This document shows positions 1 through 12,200 of a stretch of 64,000 nucleotides of DNA, in pieces. The position numbers and the translations under genes were made by a program. Numbering within the stretch: position 1 is the first letter of the stretch; every line of letters begins with the position of its first letter. The notes under the pieces are model-generated. The model ran no database searches, was not told the origin of the DNA, and was given only the letters and a program-made list of their open reading frames with translations. The stretch is from Vandiemenella viatica (taxonomy: Eukaryota > Arthropoda > Insecta > Orthoptera > Morabidae), in NCBI GenBank assembly GCA_031002005.1, contig CM061920.1, forward strand, positions 121,076,095 through 121,140,094. The letters run 5' to 3'.

Positions 1-795
1 TTGGTCTTGTCAATCAAGTCTCCTTGTCATTTAGTTTGGAGATTTTGGACCATTTTGTTCTTAGTTTTGTGTTCCTCGTCGCACCTGTTTTTTTCGATGT
101 TTCTTCTGTTATCAATTTCTTGTTCCCCTGTTTCTCTTCTTATTTCCGTCTCAAGACTGCTAACGTCCATTTTCGTCAATGGTGATTTTTCAATCAGGAT
201 TTTTCATTTTGTTTTGGTGTTTCTGAGCGTTGGCGTATGTTAGCGGTAGTATTGTCGGTTGTATGCGGGGGCAATTTGCTCTATTGCTCTATTGTTCTAT
301 TGAATTACATAGAGCACAGGTTCGGGGCTGCCCGTCGTATACCACCAGCGCTGTGAATTCGCATAAGTTGATATATGATGGTATGTGCTTTGTTATTTCC
401 ATTTATTTTCATAAAATGGATATTGCCTCCCCATTTATCTTCTGTGATTTCTGTCACGTTCCCGAACAGTTTGATCGCCTGTAGAATAGATTCTTTGGAT
501 ATTACGAACGGCAGGTTTAAAACTCTTATCTGTCTTTTGCCCATACCTGCGTATGTTACTTGAACATTACTTATATTTCCATTGGCATGATGAAATATCA
601 AGTTACCAGTGTTAACTTCAATTAAACTAGCACAATATTGCTCACTTGTCATTTTAAAAAATACACAGTTTTGGAACGAGTCTAATTGTATTCCCAGTAT
701 TTCTTCGTCGATTAGTTTTACTTTATCGAACAGCCACTCATGTATCTCGTAAGCCATTGGCATTACGAAGGCTGGATCAAATGTGAATTTCAATG
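1..795 (-). pseudogene. LINE ORF1 (gag-like, zinc-knuckle) relic
   Basis: Minus-strand remnant of the first protein of a non-LTR retrotransposon, an RNA-binding nucleocapsid-like protein. The open frame runs 793 to 305 (162 residues). Residues 86-135 resemble the RRM-like part of such ORF1 proteins, with RVLNLPFVISKESILQAI followed by FGNVTEI and a KW pair. At about residue 137 (near position 380) the frame breaks. The adjacent minus-strand frame then reads AHIPSYINL and YDGQPRTCALCN, which is the usual entry to the CCHC zinc knuckle. The knuckle is disrupted at 275-310 by an expanded CAATAGAG-like motif and a stop, then picks up ANCPR. Below 240 the minus strand encodes a charged, Lys/Arg/Asn-rich tail with stops, like an ORF1 C-terminus, and it runs off the window. 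A 5' UTR may lie just above 795. It is a pseudogene, and the LINE clade cannot be fixed from ORF1 alone. Confidence 0.72.
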
Positions 796-2435
796 TGTTT
801 TTTTTTTGTTATAACGGTGGAAGCCATTTCTTACCTTTTACTGCAAGATTCGCGTCTACGCGGCTGAAGTTTTTCAGTCACACACACACACAAACTTTCA
901 CAATAGACACTGCAGTTGATCGCTGTGGCGTTGCCCGCCTGAAGTAAACAAAATTCAACCTGGTCAAGGAATGAGCTCAGTGCTATTTATATGTAATATC
1001 GTCACTACAATATAATTTTTGGACTATATTATTATTATTATCATCTTTAACTATCATATAATATATTAATAAACTAAGTTACTCCAGTTCATTATCGTAA
1101 TATTGGTAATAACTCTGAAGTGGATTTGACGTATTGCTCATAAGTTACGAAATGAAAATTTAAAAATAAAAGTGTTAAATAAGGAGTATTAACATTAGTA
1201 ATCAAGTTGAGGTAAGTAGGGAATTACGTGTAAATCTGTTTAGGGACCCCACACAAACCTGTTGTAACAACACAGACGTACCAGGCCGTCACAAACCTGA
1301 CGATAGTCGAAACGGCTTAGTGGAACTGCTGAACAAACGGACGTATTGAACATTCTAAACACAATTGTTGCGCGGTTTCAATGTTTTCTCGTTAGCAAAA
1401 TAATCATGACTTGTTATACGTAACTGTCTTGTTGAGATCGCAGTTGCAGTGATTCTCTTTTTTTTGTGAGAAACCATTGTAGCTTCCAGTTTATGATTTC
1501 CGCACACTTCGAACTACTAGTGAAATATTCGTTTTTCAATTTCCTGAGATCTGTCCTAGCGAAGATTCGAACAGTAGACAAATGAAAATCTCGAACGATT
1601 AAGAATGTCTTCCCCTATAATAGAAGAAAGTATTTCCTGTGCATGTTATTGTCATTGAATAATATTTGACTCGTGTTTATTGGGCATGAATGTTCTCGTG
1701 TCTTGCTTCAGGAAAATCCTACTGTGTATATATATATATTAGCTTACAGTGTTGTAGCGTAGTTGTGTTTATGTGCTTCAGTAGTTGATAAATTCTAAAA
1801 CATTACACACGAAGCGAGGATCTGGAATTCCTTTGGTCATAGAGTCGGAAATGTTTGAAATGCCCAATGCGTAACGTTAAATGGTCGAGAATTATCGCTG
1901 TTCGAAGCATTTGCCAATACACAACAAACACGTAACCGGTACGTTATTTGAAAGTCACAGTTCATTTACTCTCAAATTACGTAAATTCTTGGAACAATCC
2001 TGTGTTTCATATTCCTCTGTAATAGATATGAAGCAATTTTATGATTCTGACTTACAACTCAGAATAAATCATAGTTATTGTCTTTCAGTGTCCATGTATT
2101 TTATCTTTATTCCCCTGAGTATGTAATAACCTCGAGGAACCAAAAAAACATTTTTGTGCTTGGTGATTACTAAGCAAAACGTCAATTCCTTTTAATATTT
2201 ATTTTTATTGATTGCAGTTACTGCATCGGTAATTATTTTTATATCTTATGAAACTGTGCAAGAATTGTTTCACAATTTGTAGTCTTGAGTTTAATTTACT
2301 TTTTGTAGTTTGACATAATTATTTTACTAGATCGAAGGAAAGCCCATGAATGATTTAAAAATCAGTAAAGTGGGTTGGCGTTCCCAGATCGAACCACGCT
2401 GAAAAATTTGTATTTTAAATTTGTATTTACCACAA
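796..2435. other. AT-rich intergenic DNA, no gene seen
   Basis: No convincing coding or mobile sequence was found. A short (CA)n run lies near 876-892, ATT-rich simple sequence near 1026-1045 and a (TA)n run near 1722-1738. The 81-codon open frame at 1881-2126 has no recognisable features. Confidence 0.5.
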
Positions 2436-2439
2436 ACTA

Positions 2440-3090
2440 TTCTTAACTCAACAATGACCCTTTACTACTCTGTTGCAGAATATTCAGGCCAAATTTGGTA
2501 CTCATGAACTCACACCAAACTGGTGTATGTAGCCCTTAATGGCACATGTTGTCTGGTGACATGTTGCCTAAAGCCTAACGCAGCTGACAGGCTTCATAAG
2601 CTTACAGGGATTGCCCCACCCAGTATCCAAAGAGAAGTGGCTGCGAACAAGGAGAGGACCAAAGTAGAACGGCAAAGCGCCCATCCACCGCGCAACCATG
2701 CAATACCAGCTCAGAGACGAAAGCTACCTGCGAACATCGCGGGAACTCATGGGGTCATCTGAAGCGGCAGAGCACATTTTAGTGAAGAAAATGTCCCCAA
2801 CAACTCAGGACCACTGACAGATGCGGTACGGCCTGCTACCTGGTCGAGCAGAAAGTTGGAATGTCTGGAAATCGTTGAACCGATTGCGTACAGGTCCAAA
2901 GTCAACTTAGCAAAATGGTGTCACATTGACGCTGCCAATATTAAGAATGGGGTGAAGTAGAAACCATGGAACATGTGCTCCATTGCTCTACGTTTCCATC
3001 TCCTCGCAACTAAGACGAGCTGCATGAAGCAACGCAGAATCCATTCGGTGTTGCGTAGCACTGGTCGTAGCGCTCGATAGTTATTATGTC
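2440..3090 (+). pseudogene. LINE pol C-terminal fragment
   Basis: Degraded end of a non-LTR retrotransposon polymerase on the plus strand. Around 2460-2520 the translation gives YYSVAEY, then after a frame break VALNGTC..VT.CLKP and, at 2523-2762, the run LTGIAPPSIQREVAANKERT. These phrases are characteristic of the region after the reverse transcriptase in one arthropod LINE family. Further on, after stops, WCHIDAAN and then TMEHVLHC correspond to the C-terminal Cys/His motif (normally CxCG...MEH.L..CP). At least two frame changes and several stops are present, and no reverse transcriptase core is here. A related fragment lies on the opposite strand at 11.35-12.2 kb. The family assignment rests on remembered sequence patterns. 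Confidence 0.7.
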
Positions 3091-4310
3091 ACTCAGCGCT
3101 TTCGTACATGTAACATTTCCGAAAATAAATTTTTAGTAAACAAAAATGAGTAGGAGGATCTCCTGTACTATACAACATTTAATACGATTTTATCCATTAA
3201 TGTGACATACAGGTATACTGTAGGTGGCTAATTGAAAGACTCACACGACTTAAATTTTTCTATCATCAACTATTTCATACTGCTTCTAAAAATTTCTATG
3301 AGCCTTATAAATATAGGGATATTTTCCCCTGATTGTCAGGAGCAGGATTCAACAGGCAATCCTGCTCTGGCGATCCGTCTCATTCGGCCTCGCGCCTGTC
3401 TGCAGCAGTGACCGCAATACCGCGCCCCGCCATCCATCACTTCCGCCACTTTGGCGAAACGGAAGGAACGAGCCCCCCGTTTATTGGAGAGTTGATTTCG
3501 ATATTAAAGCGGTTTCTCTGTCAAAACTAGGCCTATCTGTTCCTTAAATATTATTTCAGTGTTTAATGTTTTGCTTTGCTTGTATGCTGTATATGATTTC
3601 GCTTGAAGATGGCAACTGATTGCTTCATTATGCTAAGTCAGGTAATATCTAGGGACAGTTAGCATTTTGGTTGCTTAATGTAATCACTAATTCAGTCGAC
3701 ACGAGGAAAATGTTAACGGAAACTGCATGTTTTCATAATAGCCTTAATACATGACCTAAATGATATTCAACTAGCTACCTTGCTTAGTATATGTGAACTA
3801 TGTATCATTCGTGGATACATAGACTTTAAAGACAAACGCCCAGTTTTCAAGTTGATACGATCATCGAAAAGGAACGTGAACAACGCTGTACAATACAAAA
3901 CTTATGGAAGAAATAAAAATAAAAAAACGTGAAAATGAAATAAACTGTCTTATGAAATGGAAGATTGAGGACTTACAAACTACGATTCAATAACTGCAAA
4001 AATCACAAAGAAGAGTTATTTATCAGGCAAAAATTTCGGCTTTGTCGACGGAAATATAGTTTTGCTGCACTGTTCGCAATATTGTATTTTTGTGTTAACA
4101 TGGATGTCTGTATATTCACTGATAACCTACGTAAACATTTTCTTCTTTGTCGACCTATGGGGTATGTTTCCGTGGAAAATTCACTGTTACTTGGGACTGA
4201 AATTAAACAAATCACACTAAACTATTTTTCAAGTTGGAAGTTCAATCACATTTATAAGTTGAGCAAACTGATATGTAGTACAAATCTAGAATGGGACAGG
4301 TAATGAAAGG
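3091..4310. other. Intergenic, one GC-richer patch
   Basis: No gene recognised. A GC-richer patch at about 3335-3490 stands out from its AT-rich surroundings but has no motif I know. The 112-codon open frame at 3965-4303 has biased composition and no domain. Confidence 0.4.
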
Positions 4311-4319
4311 GTTACTGAG

Positions 4320-6300
4320 TGCAGAACCATAGATAGAAAAATCACAAATACTAAAGAAATGAAAGATGCCTTTGATACAATAACAGAGGGGGGCAGATCT
4401 GGGAAGGCGAATGTTGGGGCTGAAAATATCACAAAGCCAGGATAAGAGTGTTACTGGTAAACTGTAGAAGTATAATGAACAAAGTAATTGAGTTTGCAAA
4501 CCTAATAGAGATGCACGAAACTCAAGTAGTTTTTGGGGTGGAATCCTGTTTAAAAGGAGTACTAGACAATGAAGTTTTACCCGATGGTTACAGAGTGTAC
4601 CGCAGAGATAGGGGAGCAACTGGGGGAGGGGTATTCGTACTGGTTATCTGTTCACTGGTGTTAAGAGGTCATGATCATGAGTTACTTGTGGTAGACTTCT
4701 GCGGAAATAAAAAAGAAACCGTAGTGGAAAAATGGATGATAAAGATGAGGCTCTTGGGGAGAAACTAAATTCATATTCAGAAGTGAGCATACATTGTTGG
4801 TGGGGATTTGAACTTACCAGGTGTCAACTGGGTAGGAAATAAGATTGAAAAGATGAAGGAACAAATATTTGCAAATACCTTAGTAAAGGAAGGAGGCTAT
4901 ATACAGGTGGTTGAGCAGAAAACAAGGGGACCAAACATGTTGGATATCTTCATACTAAAGCCTTATGATAACCTTATAGTGTGCTAAGTAACTGAAGGAA
5001 TAAGTGACCACAAGGCAGTTATGATGGATAATAGGGGATTCAGTAAACCAGTGGCCAGAACTGAAGGGAAAAATAGATACAATTATAAAAAGCACAAATT
5101 TTGGAACTGAAAAGATATTTCAGTGTTAATTTTATTAAATGGAAGAATAACACAAGTACAGTGGAGACAAAGTGTGAAGAGTTCAAGGAAATAATAAAAA
5201 GGGAAGAAATGTTTATTACAAAACAGAAAAGTACAGAACCTACATACTACAACAGGGAGGTGAGAAGGTCCAAGAGATTGGTGAGACGAGAACTTAATAG
5301 AATTAATAAAGAGAAAGGCAGTAGGTAATTCTTGAAACAATTAACCAAGGAATTAACAATGTTAAAGAAACTGGTCAAGGATTAGTTTATGAAGAATATT
5401 ATTGGTGTCGGGGACATCTGACTGACGCATCTAGAAATTTCTTTAGCTATATCAGAAAACTGAGGAGAAGAGTGGGTGTTGAGACGATTATGGATGAGGA
5501 TGAAGAAGAAGTAACGGAGGATTTAAAAAAAAGGCAGAGTTATTAAGTAAATGGTTCAGTGATACCATTAGGGACAATAATTCAGGAACGGTATATCAGA
5601 CAAAGAGCCTATCTGCACAGTTAGAAGTGAGCGCATCAGAAAATTTGAAATTAAATATGAAGATATCATGAAGGAACTAAGGAATCTAAAAAACCGTGAA
5701 GGGGCCGGTGTGGATAATATTACTGCAGATATCTTAAAGGTAGTAGGATGGGACATTGTACCTTATATTAAAAGTGATTCTGGATACTTGTTGTTCACCA
5801 GATGACTGGAAAAGTGCGACAGTAGTTCCGTTCCATAAAGGAAGGGTGACAAATAGGGTTGAAAACTATAGATCAATCTGCTTGACACCAGTCTTAGGTA
5901 AATTAATGAAGAGATTAATATGTAACCAAATCAGACGTGTCTGTGAGGAACGTAATTGGTTTTCAAGAAGCAACATGGCTTTAGACAAGGATATTCATAC
6001 GAATCTAAGTTAGTAGGCTATGTGCAAGATATTTGTGATTAAATGAACAGGGAGGTCAAGTTGATAGTGTAGCACTAGATCTTTAAAATGCCTTTGACAG
6101 AGCGAGCCATAAGATGGTGCTAAATAAGGTAAAAACTATTGGAATTGATAAAAGGGTGATTTTCTGGCTAGAAGATATCCTTAAAGGTGGAAAGCAAGAA
6201 GTTAGAGTAGGAAATGCAATATCAAAAGAATTAGGAGTGAACATGGGAGTTCAACAGGGTAGTGTATTGGGAACATTGGTATTCATTATTCTTATGAAAT
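4320..6300 (+). pseudogene. CR1/L2-like LINE ORF2: endonuclease and partial reverse transcriptase
   Basis: Plus-strand relic of an ORF2 polyprotein that would nick DNA and copy RNA into it. The endonuclease begins near 4448 with VLLVNCRSIMNK, continues with GYRVYRRDRGATGGGVFVLV, then in another frame GGDLNLPGVNWVG (about 4795-4840) and ISDHKAV (about 5000), the usual C-terminal catalytic His motif. A linker with HLTDASRNFFSYIRKLRRR leads to AGVDNITADILKVVG. The reverse transcriptase follows as LTPVLGKLMKRLICNQIRRV, then VALDL*NAFDRASHKMVLNK with an internal stop, then GVQQGSVLG at 6250-6275. The element stops near 6298, before the catalytic YADD box. There are many frameshifts and stops. Loss of the 3' end is atypical, because LINEs usually lose the 5' end. 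It belongs to the same family as the copies at 35.5, 44.4, 50.9 and 63.3 kb. Confidence 0.85.
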
Positions 6301-8020
6301 TTTACATCCTATTAATCAGTACTGTCGCGCCAGATCCTATTTTCTAATCACCTGATCATATCTTGTTTATAGCATTCATGTGCCGCTCATTCTTATAGTG
6401 TTGCGTCATTTACTTTGTTATTAACCACTGAGATGTTGTTTATTCGGTTTATAGAATTGTTTTCTAAGTTCATGAAGATGAAACTTGGTGACAAACAGAT
6501 TTTCAGTCCAGGATTTGACTGAATAAAGTGACCAATAAATCCAGTCTAATAATTTCCGAGTTATTGATCCTGCTGCCTTCACCTTATTTTAGTAATAACA
6601 ACGACAGAGAACTTATGATCTTGATTTGTGTAATTTTGCTATACAAGTTCTACGACAAAACGACTGGCATTGTTAATACTGTATGATGAGAATTTTAGAA
6701 ACAAAAAGTTGTTCGTTCGTTTTTACTCAGAATAGCAGCTGAAGTTAGAAAACATTGCCAAATAGTGTCTTAGCGCAGAAACTGGTGCCTTTTTAGTCAG
6801 GAATTGAAAGATAAAGAAATCTTGCAGCAACGTCTACAACAGTCGATGATGAAAAATAAAGAGCCGATACAAAGTATTACACAACTGGATATGATTTTTC
6901 AAATATCAGTAGTGCAGTCATTGATTTTGATATATTCGATAATTTGTCCAAATGCACCTCTTATTCAATGAAAGAAAGTATACTTCACAGCAACCATCAA
7001 GTGACATACCTTCGTCAACGAACTAGAAAAATATATATTTTTTTTACATTTCATAATAAGGTCGTATCCTGTGTTAGACGCTTGCTTATTTTCATCCTAC
7101 AAAACTTTTATTGTATTCAGTAAAACTACACAATGGACAAACTACCATATTAGATTCTAGAATTGTGGTTTCAAGAAGTTCTATATGAATACATGAGTAG
7201 ATACCATTTTCTCATCTAAAGCTCATCGAGGAAGGAACTGTCTTAAGCGTATTATGATAGTACTTTATATAAAATTTGTGTCTTAACCTGCAGGGCTATA
7301 TTATAACAGTATGAATTGATTGTGTATTCTGTGCTGCCAAGAAACTCATAAGCGCAACATTCAGTTTGGGGTAGGGGGGGGGTTGATGACTCAGTATCTA
7401 AACCGCCTCAGGTGCAGCTACGAAATTGCCGTGTGAAACAGTAAACGTGGAGATTGAGAGGCAAATCACTCTAGATCTATTGTGAGAAATATAATTTCTA
7501 TATTTCTTCCGTCAGAGCTTACGAGACAGTGCTTAAGTATTAAATAAAGTTAAATAAATTTTTAGTGTGGTTTGTAATTATGAAAATTTTTTCTTAAGAG
7601 TAGTAAAAGAAGATTGCCTTTCTCAAGAGGACGTTTAGACATAAATTCTCGCTATCTAAATGGGAGTGGACTTTTAAGATTCCCGAGGATGCACCCTAAA
7701 GGTGTCGCAAATTACTTCTGTTTGCGGTGGAAGTTTCGCAGCAGTGGTATTACAGTCGGTAGCAGAAATATTTAAACAAAAGTAATGTAACTATAATAAG
7801 TCTGTAAGTTTTGTCTAATGGTTTTCCACTTTCTTTTGTTAATGTTTCCTGATAGAAAAAAATCTCTCTTTCGTTAAAATTCAATGCCAAAAATTCTTAA
7901 GTGTTCTGTTAAATTGTTTTTCTTCCAGTTTAATCGATTTAAAGCGAATTGATTTGTTTCTTTTCTTATATTCTTGTCTGGAGTTCTTTTGAATGTTTTC
8001 GCTATGTATGGTTGCCCTTG
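6301..8020. other. Intergenic; possible solo LTR at about 6323-6580
   Basis: Straight after the truncated LINE comes a stretch starting TGTCGCGCCAGATCC. It carries two AATAAA signals near 6522-6540 and could end at a TTCA near 6578. This would suit a solo LTR that interrupted the LINE, but I see no target-site duplication and no matching second LTR. The rest is AT-rich without genes. Confidence 0.25.
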
Positions 8021-8021
8021 A

Positions 8022-8092
8022 TGCTATATATATATATATATATATATAATAAATTCTGAATTTGAGTTTATATATAAATATATAAACTCACA
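8022..8092. repeat. (TA)n microsatellite plus AT hairpin
   Basis: A (TA)n run at about 8023-8048 is followed by an inverted repeat at 8064-8090, with arms TGAGTTTATATAT and ATATATAAACTCA. It lies just upstream of the 168 bp tandem repeat and may mark the end of the element containing it. Confidence 0.7.
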
Positions 8093-8182
8093 TTCACAAT
8101 TTAGGGACATAAAAAAGTCAATAGCAGAAATACAAACATAAACAAATAAATGCCTTATTTATAAATTCTATACACAGTAACT

Positions 8183-8690
8183 CTTTAAGGGTCGAATTAC
8201 AAAAAAATCCTTTATTAAAATATAATGTAATCACGGCGGAGACCCTAGTCTTTAATATGATATCCCGTTTATCGATATCGGTTCCATATCAAGGGAGATA
8301 AATAGCTCGTGACACAAAAATGTATTGTAGAACCATTTATACTTTTTCCCTTTAAGTGTTGAATTCTAAAAAACTTCTTTCTAAAATATGATGTCACCAA
8401 AGCTGAGACATAACTCCTCATAATCTTACTTGATTTATCGATTTTGGTTAGATATCCAAGAAGATAAATGGCTTGAGATACAAAAAATGCATTTTAGAAA
8501 AATTGACATTTTTGCCCTTTAAGGGTCGAATTGCGAAAAATTCCTTTCTTAAAATATGATGTGACCAAAGTGGAGACCAAAAGTTTTAAAATTACACCTC
8601 ATTCATTTATTTCGGTTATGTATGATGGAAGATACAGGCTTGTGACAAAAAAATATCCTATAGAAATAATATATATGACACTATTCAAAT
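8183..8690 (+). repeat. Three-unit tandem repeat, period about 168 bp
   Basis: The phrase CTTTAAGGGTCGAATT and its variants start at about 8183, 8351 and 8517. Each is followed in the same order by a 'CCTTT.TTAAAATATGATGT.ACCAAAG.GGAGAC' type block (with gaps), a 'TTTATCGAT.TCGGTT' block and 'GATAAATGGCTTG.GACA.AAAA'. The units are diverged, with substitutions and small indels, so the array is old. No coding function is evident; the 64-codon frame at 8531-8725 is chance. Confidence 0.75.
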
Positions 8691-8965
8691 GGTTCATGAA
8701 TTCCTTTCAGTATTTGTGTTTGTAAGTTGGTGGACAACTTTCAGCCGATTTCCTTGAGGAATGGACAGAAATATTACATAGTATCTGACTCGGTCAACAC
8801 GATATACCAGATTAGTGAGTCTGCAAACACTAAAGAGAAGATGTTATTTGCAACATTTGGAATTCAATTTTACCCACATATAACGATTTAAAGCTTTCTA
8901 GATCATTTCCATGATTCAACGTTGGGTGCATTAAACTAGACTGTGTGAAATTTTCCTACCAAATC

Positions 8966-8989
8966 ATAACCCGCTACTTCGTCTGCGCG
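8966..8989 (+). repeat. GC-rich core motif shared with the satellite-bearing element
   Basis: ACCCGCTACTTCGTCTGCGC closely matches the motif at 27676-27697 (ACCCGCGACTTCGTACGCG) and, more weakly, 28433-28453. Motifs of the ACCCGCGNCTTCG type are widespread in arthropod interspersed repeats. The element around this copy is too degraded to delimit. Confidence 0.55.
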
Positions 8990-8999
8990 CATTAAAACC

Positions 9000-10985
9000 C
9001 ACTACACTGGACTCTGAGAGGTGCAGTGGGACATAGGTACTGCCATATAGGCAGTTGTCTCTACGGTTTGAAAGATCTTTTGTAATCATTTAATCAAATC
9101 CTTGGAGGTCTACATTTTAGCGCCAAAGATTATGTATTTCACATAAAATTTGACACAAATATTAAGTTACTTCATTGGGTTACTTAACACAGAAGACACA
9201 GTCAGATTCACACGGGAACCTGGGATTCGAGGGGTCGCAATGCAAAAACTACTTGAGAAATACTTTTTACTATGTACTATTGGTTATTGTTTATGTCAAT
9301 GTATTTGTGTAATTGATTATTTAACAGATTTTACTTAGCTGCTTTGTACCCCTATTCCGCGAACTAAACCACGAGGTATTTGTAACGTTTAAATCTTTCC
9401 ATTAAAGTTCTAAATTGTTCACTACACGCGCGTTAATAATTTTCTTATTTGGCCCACTCACTTCAGCACTCGCCATGTATAATTGTTTTTAGTCGATTTA
9501 TTTCTTTTCCGTTTGAAATCACGTCATGCAGTCGATAATCTTTGTAGTGATGATTTAGATTCCTGAGCAAAAAGATATTTACCCGAAGGTATTATCAAGA
9601 TAACGCACGTTGTTTTACTAAATTTATGTCATAGAAGCAGGAAATAATTGAAAACTGATGGCTAATTCCTGATTTCATCAATTTTTAGTGCAATATGTCA
9701 CCTTGCTATTTCTAAGTTTAGGTTGATCAATGACCTCCGTGTATATCAGCAAAATACGCAAAATGAAAGTAACGCATTTCGCAATTCTCATATGCGATAT
9801 GGCCATTATTAGAGAATTGAGTGTTTCCATGAACTGGTTTTACTGACTTCACATGGAGAGCCATGTCCTAATACTATGTATCTGTCAGTTTCGTAACTTA
9901 AAATGGGCGCGTCGTTCTGCAGGGTATTCGCTGCAAGACGGAGAATTTCTTACAATACATCTACTTACCACCTCATTCTGTGGTTAACTGAACTAAACAC
10001 ATAAAATTCTAGAAATTACGTTTTGTTCCACTATGAGATCACACTTATAGAAGTAAACATCCATAAAATTCTACCACTCATTGTTTTGAACTATTTCTTT
10101 CATTGTATACAGAATATTAAAAAAATAAAATTCGTTTATATTGCCACGGTGAACATTATACTTCTTTATTTTGATACTCCCGTTGGTTGATTGTACCGTT
10201 AATGTTTCTCAGAAAGTTAATTAGTGTGACTGTTGATACTTTCATTCGTTTTGGTGCTGCTGGTTCGTCTATATCGGAGTTAGTACAGAGCATGCGATAA
10301 GCTTAACTGCCGACTCTGAAGTGTGTTGCTATCATATTTTACTGTGATCTTTTATGACCGGATAAAATTATATACTTCGTAGTCTTATATTCAGGGATCT
10401 TTGGCCTACTGACATTTTCTTGAGGTCATGATCCAATTCTCTCCCTGCTAATTCTTGCAGTAAAGTGAAGGAACACGTCCGTTCTTACGACAGACGTTGA
10501 TACTAAACAGACGACACGTTGGAATAGGATATCTCAGAAACATTACACTGCAGACGTGTAATTCATTCGCATCAGTTGGGAAATAAAAAGAGGACATCAT
10601 CAGTTTATATTCCGCCCACACTCGACAGAAATGGCTAAAAGATTACGTGGAGTTTTCCCCGTCTGCTTTTTGTCTGTCCTGCCAAGTCGTGTCCTCCTAA
10701 AGCTTTCTCTTCTCCGTCCGTATACTCTGGGAGGTCTAAAAGCTCCTCATCTGTTACAACTGAATTTCCTGCTGCAACTCCGCCATCTGTATGTAAATAT
10801 TTGCCTCTTCAACTATCATCATTTATTTCATTAACAGGGATGACTTAGCAGTTATTTATTTTTTATTTATAGCTGTATGTATTCAGCTTCCCCCATGAAA
10901 GTATTTGCGCTGATTTATAAATCCTCATCTAAATCTGTAATTCTCAAAATCTGGGATGGCGGAGGATGTTGAGCACAAAAGCTAA
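9000..10985. other. AT-rich intergenic DNA, nothing recognised
   Basis: I see no gene, repeat family or RNA gene. Open frames are short and have no family features. Confidence 0.5.
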
Positions 10986-10989
10986 TCTC

Positions 10990-11345
10990 TAATCTGTACA
11001 ATATAATCATTAACGGCTCGTATCAAGAAAGAACGCACACAGGTACTTTATTTCCATGATCTTGTCTCTCTTGTCATTGTGAACTAAATGGATTGGTAAG
11101 CAAAATACTTCCCCGCTGTCATAGATGAAAGGGGTCGTTTGCATATTTTTGAATTCATTCAAACGGAAACCGCATCATCTATCTGCTAGTCTATCACAGC
11201 CCAACCTATGTCGCGAATCTGTGACATTTTAGTGAGTGTTGCGGCAAGCAGTCACAAAATGAGCGGCTCTTTTCTGAACTTTCTCGATTCTGTCAATCAA
11301 CTCTTTCCAGTTCATAACGCAACAGTATTCTAGATACTTACTTAT
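10990..11345 (-). pseudogene. LINE pol C-terminal fragment (DRIEKVQKRAA type)
   Basis: On the minus strand, around 11340-11225, translation gives LEYCCVMNWKELIDRIEKVQ followed by KRAAHFVTACRN. This is the familiar LEY..VWDP....I.KIE.VQRRAARFV motif downstream of the reverse transcriptase in CR1/L2/Jockey-type LINEs. Further along, VHNDKRDKI (near 11080) resembles the later C-terminal segment. Stops and an internal gap make it a pseudogene. The fragment begins abruptly at about 11345, where it abuts another LINE tail. Confidence 0.65.
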
Positions 11346-12200
11346 CTTACTTTTTTGTGTCCAATGTTGGACAAAGTTGTCAACATCACTTACTCGTATT
11401 ATCCGTAGATCGTCGAGTGTTGCTGAAAACTGTCATTGCTTGCAAGCATAGGTGTGATCCATGCTCTGCCGTTCTCCACATTCACATCGATCGTCTGTTG
11501 TCAGACCCCATTTATACATGTTAGCTTCTACTGGAGCCACTCCTGTTCTTATACGGTTGAGTGTTCTCCATTTTACCCATGTCAATTTTATGACAGAAGG
11601 TTCTTCCTCAGAGATAGGATACCAGTTTGGAGGATCGACATTTGTGCGATTTAGAAAAGAAGTCCTAGAAATTCGCCTTCTAGGTGGATGGCTTGGTATG
11701 CCAAACATTACGTGCCACTTATCGATGGTTTATTTGAATCGATCTTACTCATGTGCGTTCAGAAAATCCAGCTGCTTTGTACAGTAGGTGTATTGGGGTT
11801 GGTTTCATGCAGCCAGTCACTATCCGACAAGTTTCATTCAAGGCTATATCTACATTCTTTGAATGTGCGGATTGGTTCGAAACAGGGTTTGCATACTCTG
11901 CAGAGGGGTTTAGCAGATGTGTGCAAGATTCGCTCCCCGTTTCCTCAACATAAGTTTTTTAGGATATTGTTTCTCGTGTGTAATTTAGCTGCAGTTATAT
12001 TGCAGTGCTTCTTGTAAGTGAGATTTCTATCTATATTGACTCTTAGAGATTTTGGTCAGTCTGTATATTCCAATGAATGGTATTCCCATGTAACATTTAG
12101 TTTCCGTTTTGCCTGTTTAGAACGTATGTGGAATGCGCATATCTGGGTTTTGAATGAATTTGGTTTCAAAGAGTCTGAACGAAGTAGACTATCTCTCTAG
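11346..12200 (-). pseudogene. LINE pol C-terminal fragment (WRTLNRIRTG type)
   Basis: Minus-strand polymerase end. From 12190 downward the translation shows KTQICAFHIRSKQAKRKLNV, YTD*PKSLRVNIDRNLTYKK and HTRNNILKNL, matching the segment after the reverse transcriptase palm in a common arthropod LINE family. The open frame 11708-11433 then gives WRTLNRIRTGVAPVEANMYK, WGLTTDDRCECGERQSMDH and, past a stop, ATLDDLRI. The Cys/His motif CECG...MDH is intact apart from the distal Cys context. Several stops and frame changes lie between the blocks. It is the same family as, or close to, the fragment at 2.44-3.09 kb, on the opposite strand. Confidence 0.78.

Noticed and set aside
6323..6580. Confident call of a solo LTR
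   Set aside because: No target-site duplication and no second copy in the window; kept only as a possibility.
11433..11787. Plus-strand overlapping open frames of 72 to 109 codons
   Set aside because: They are antisense shadows of the minus-strand LINE polymerase fragment.
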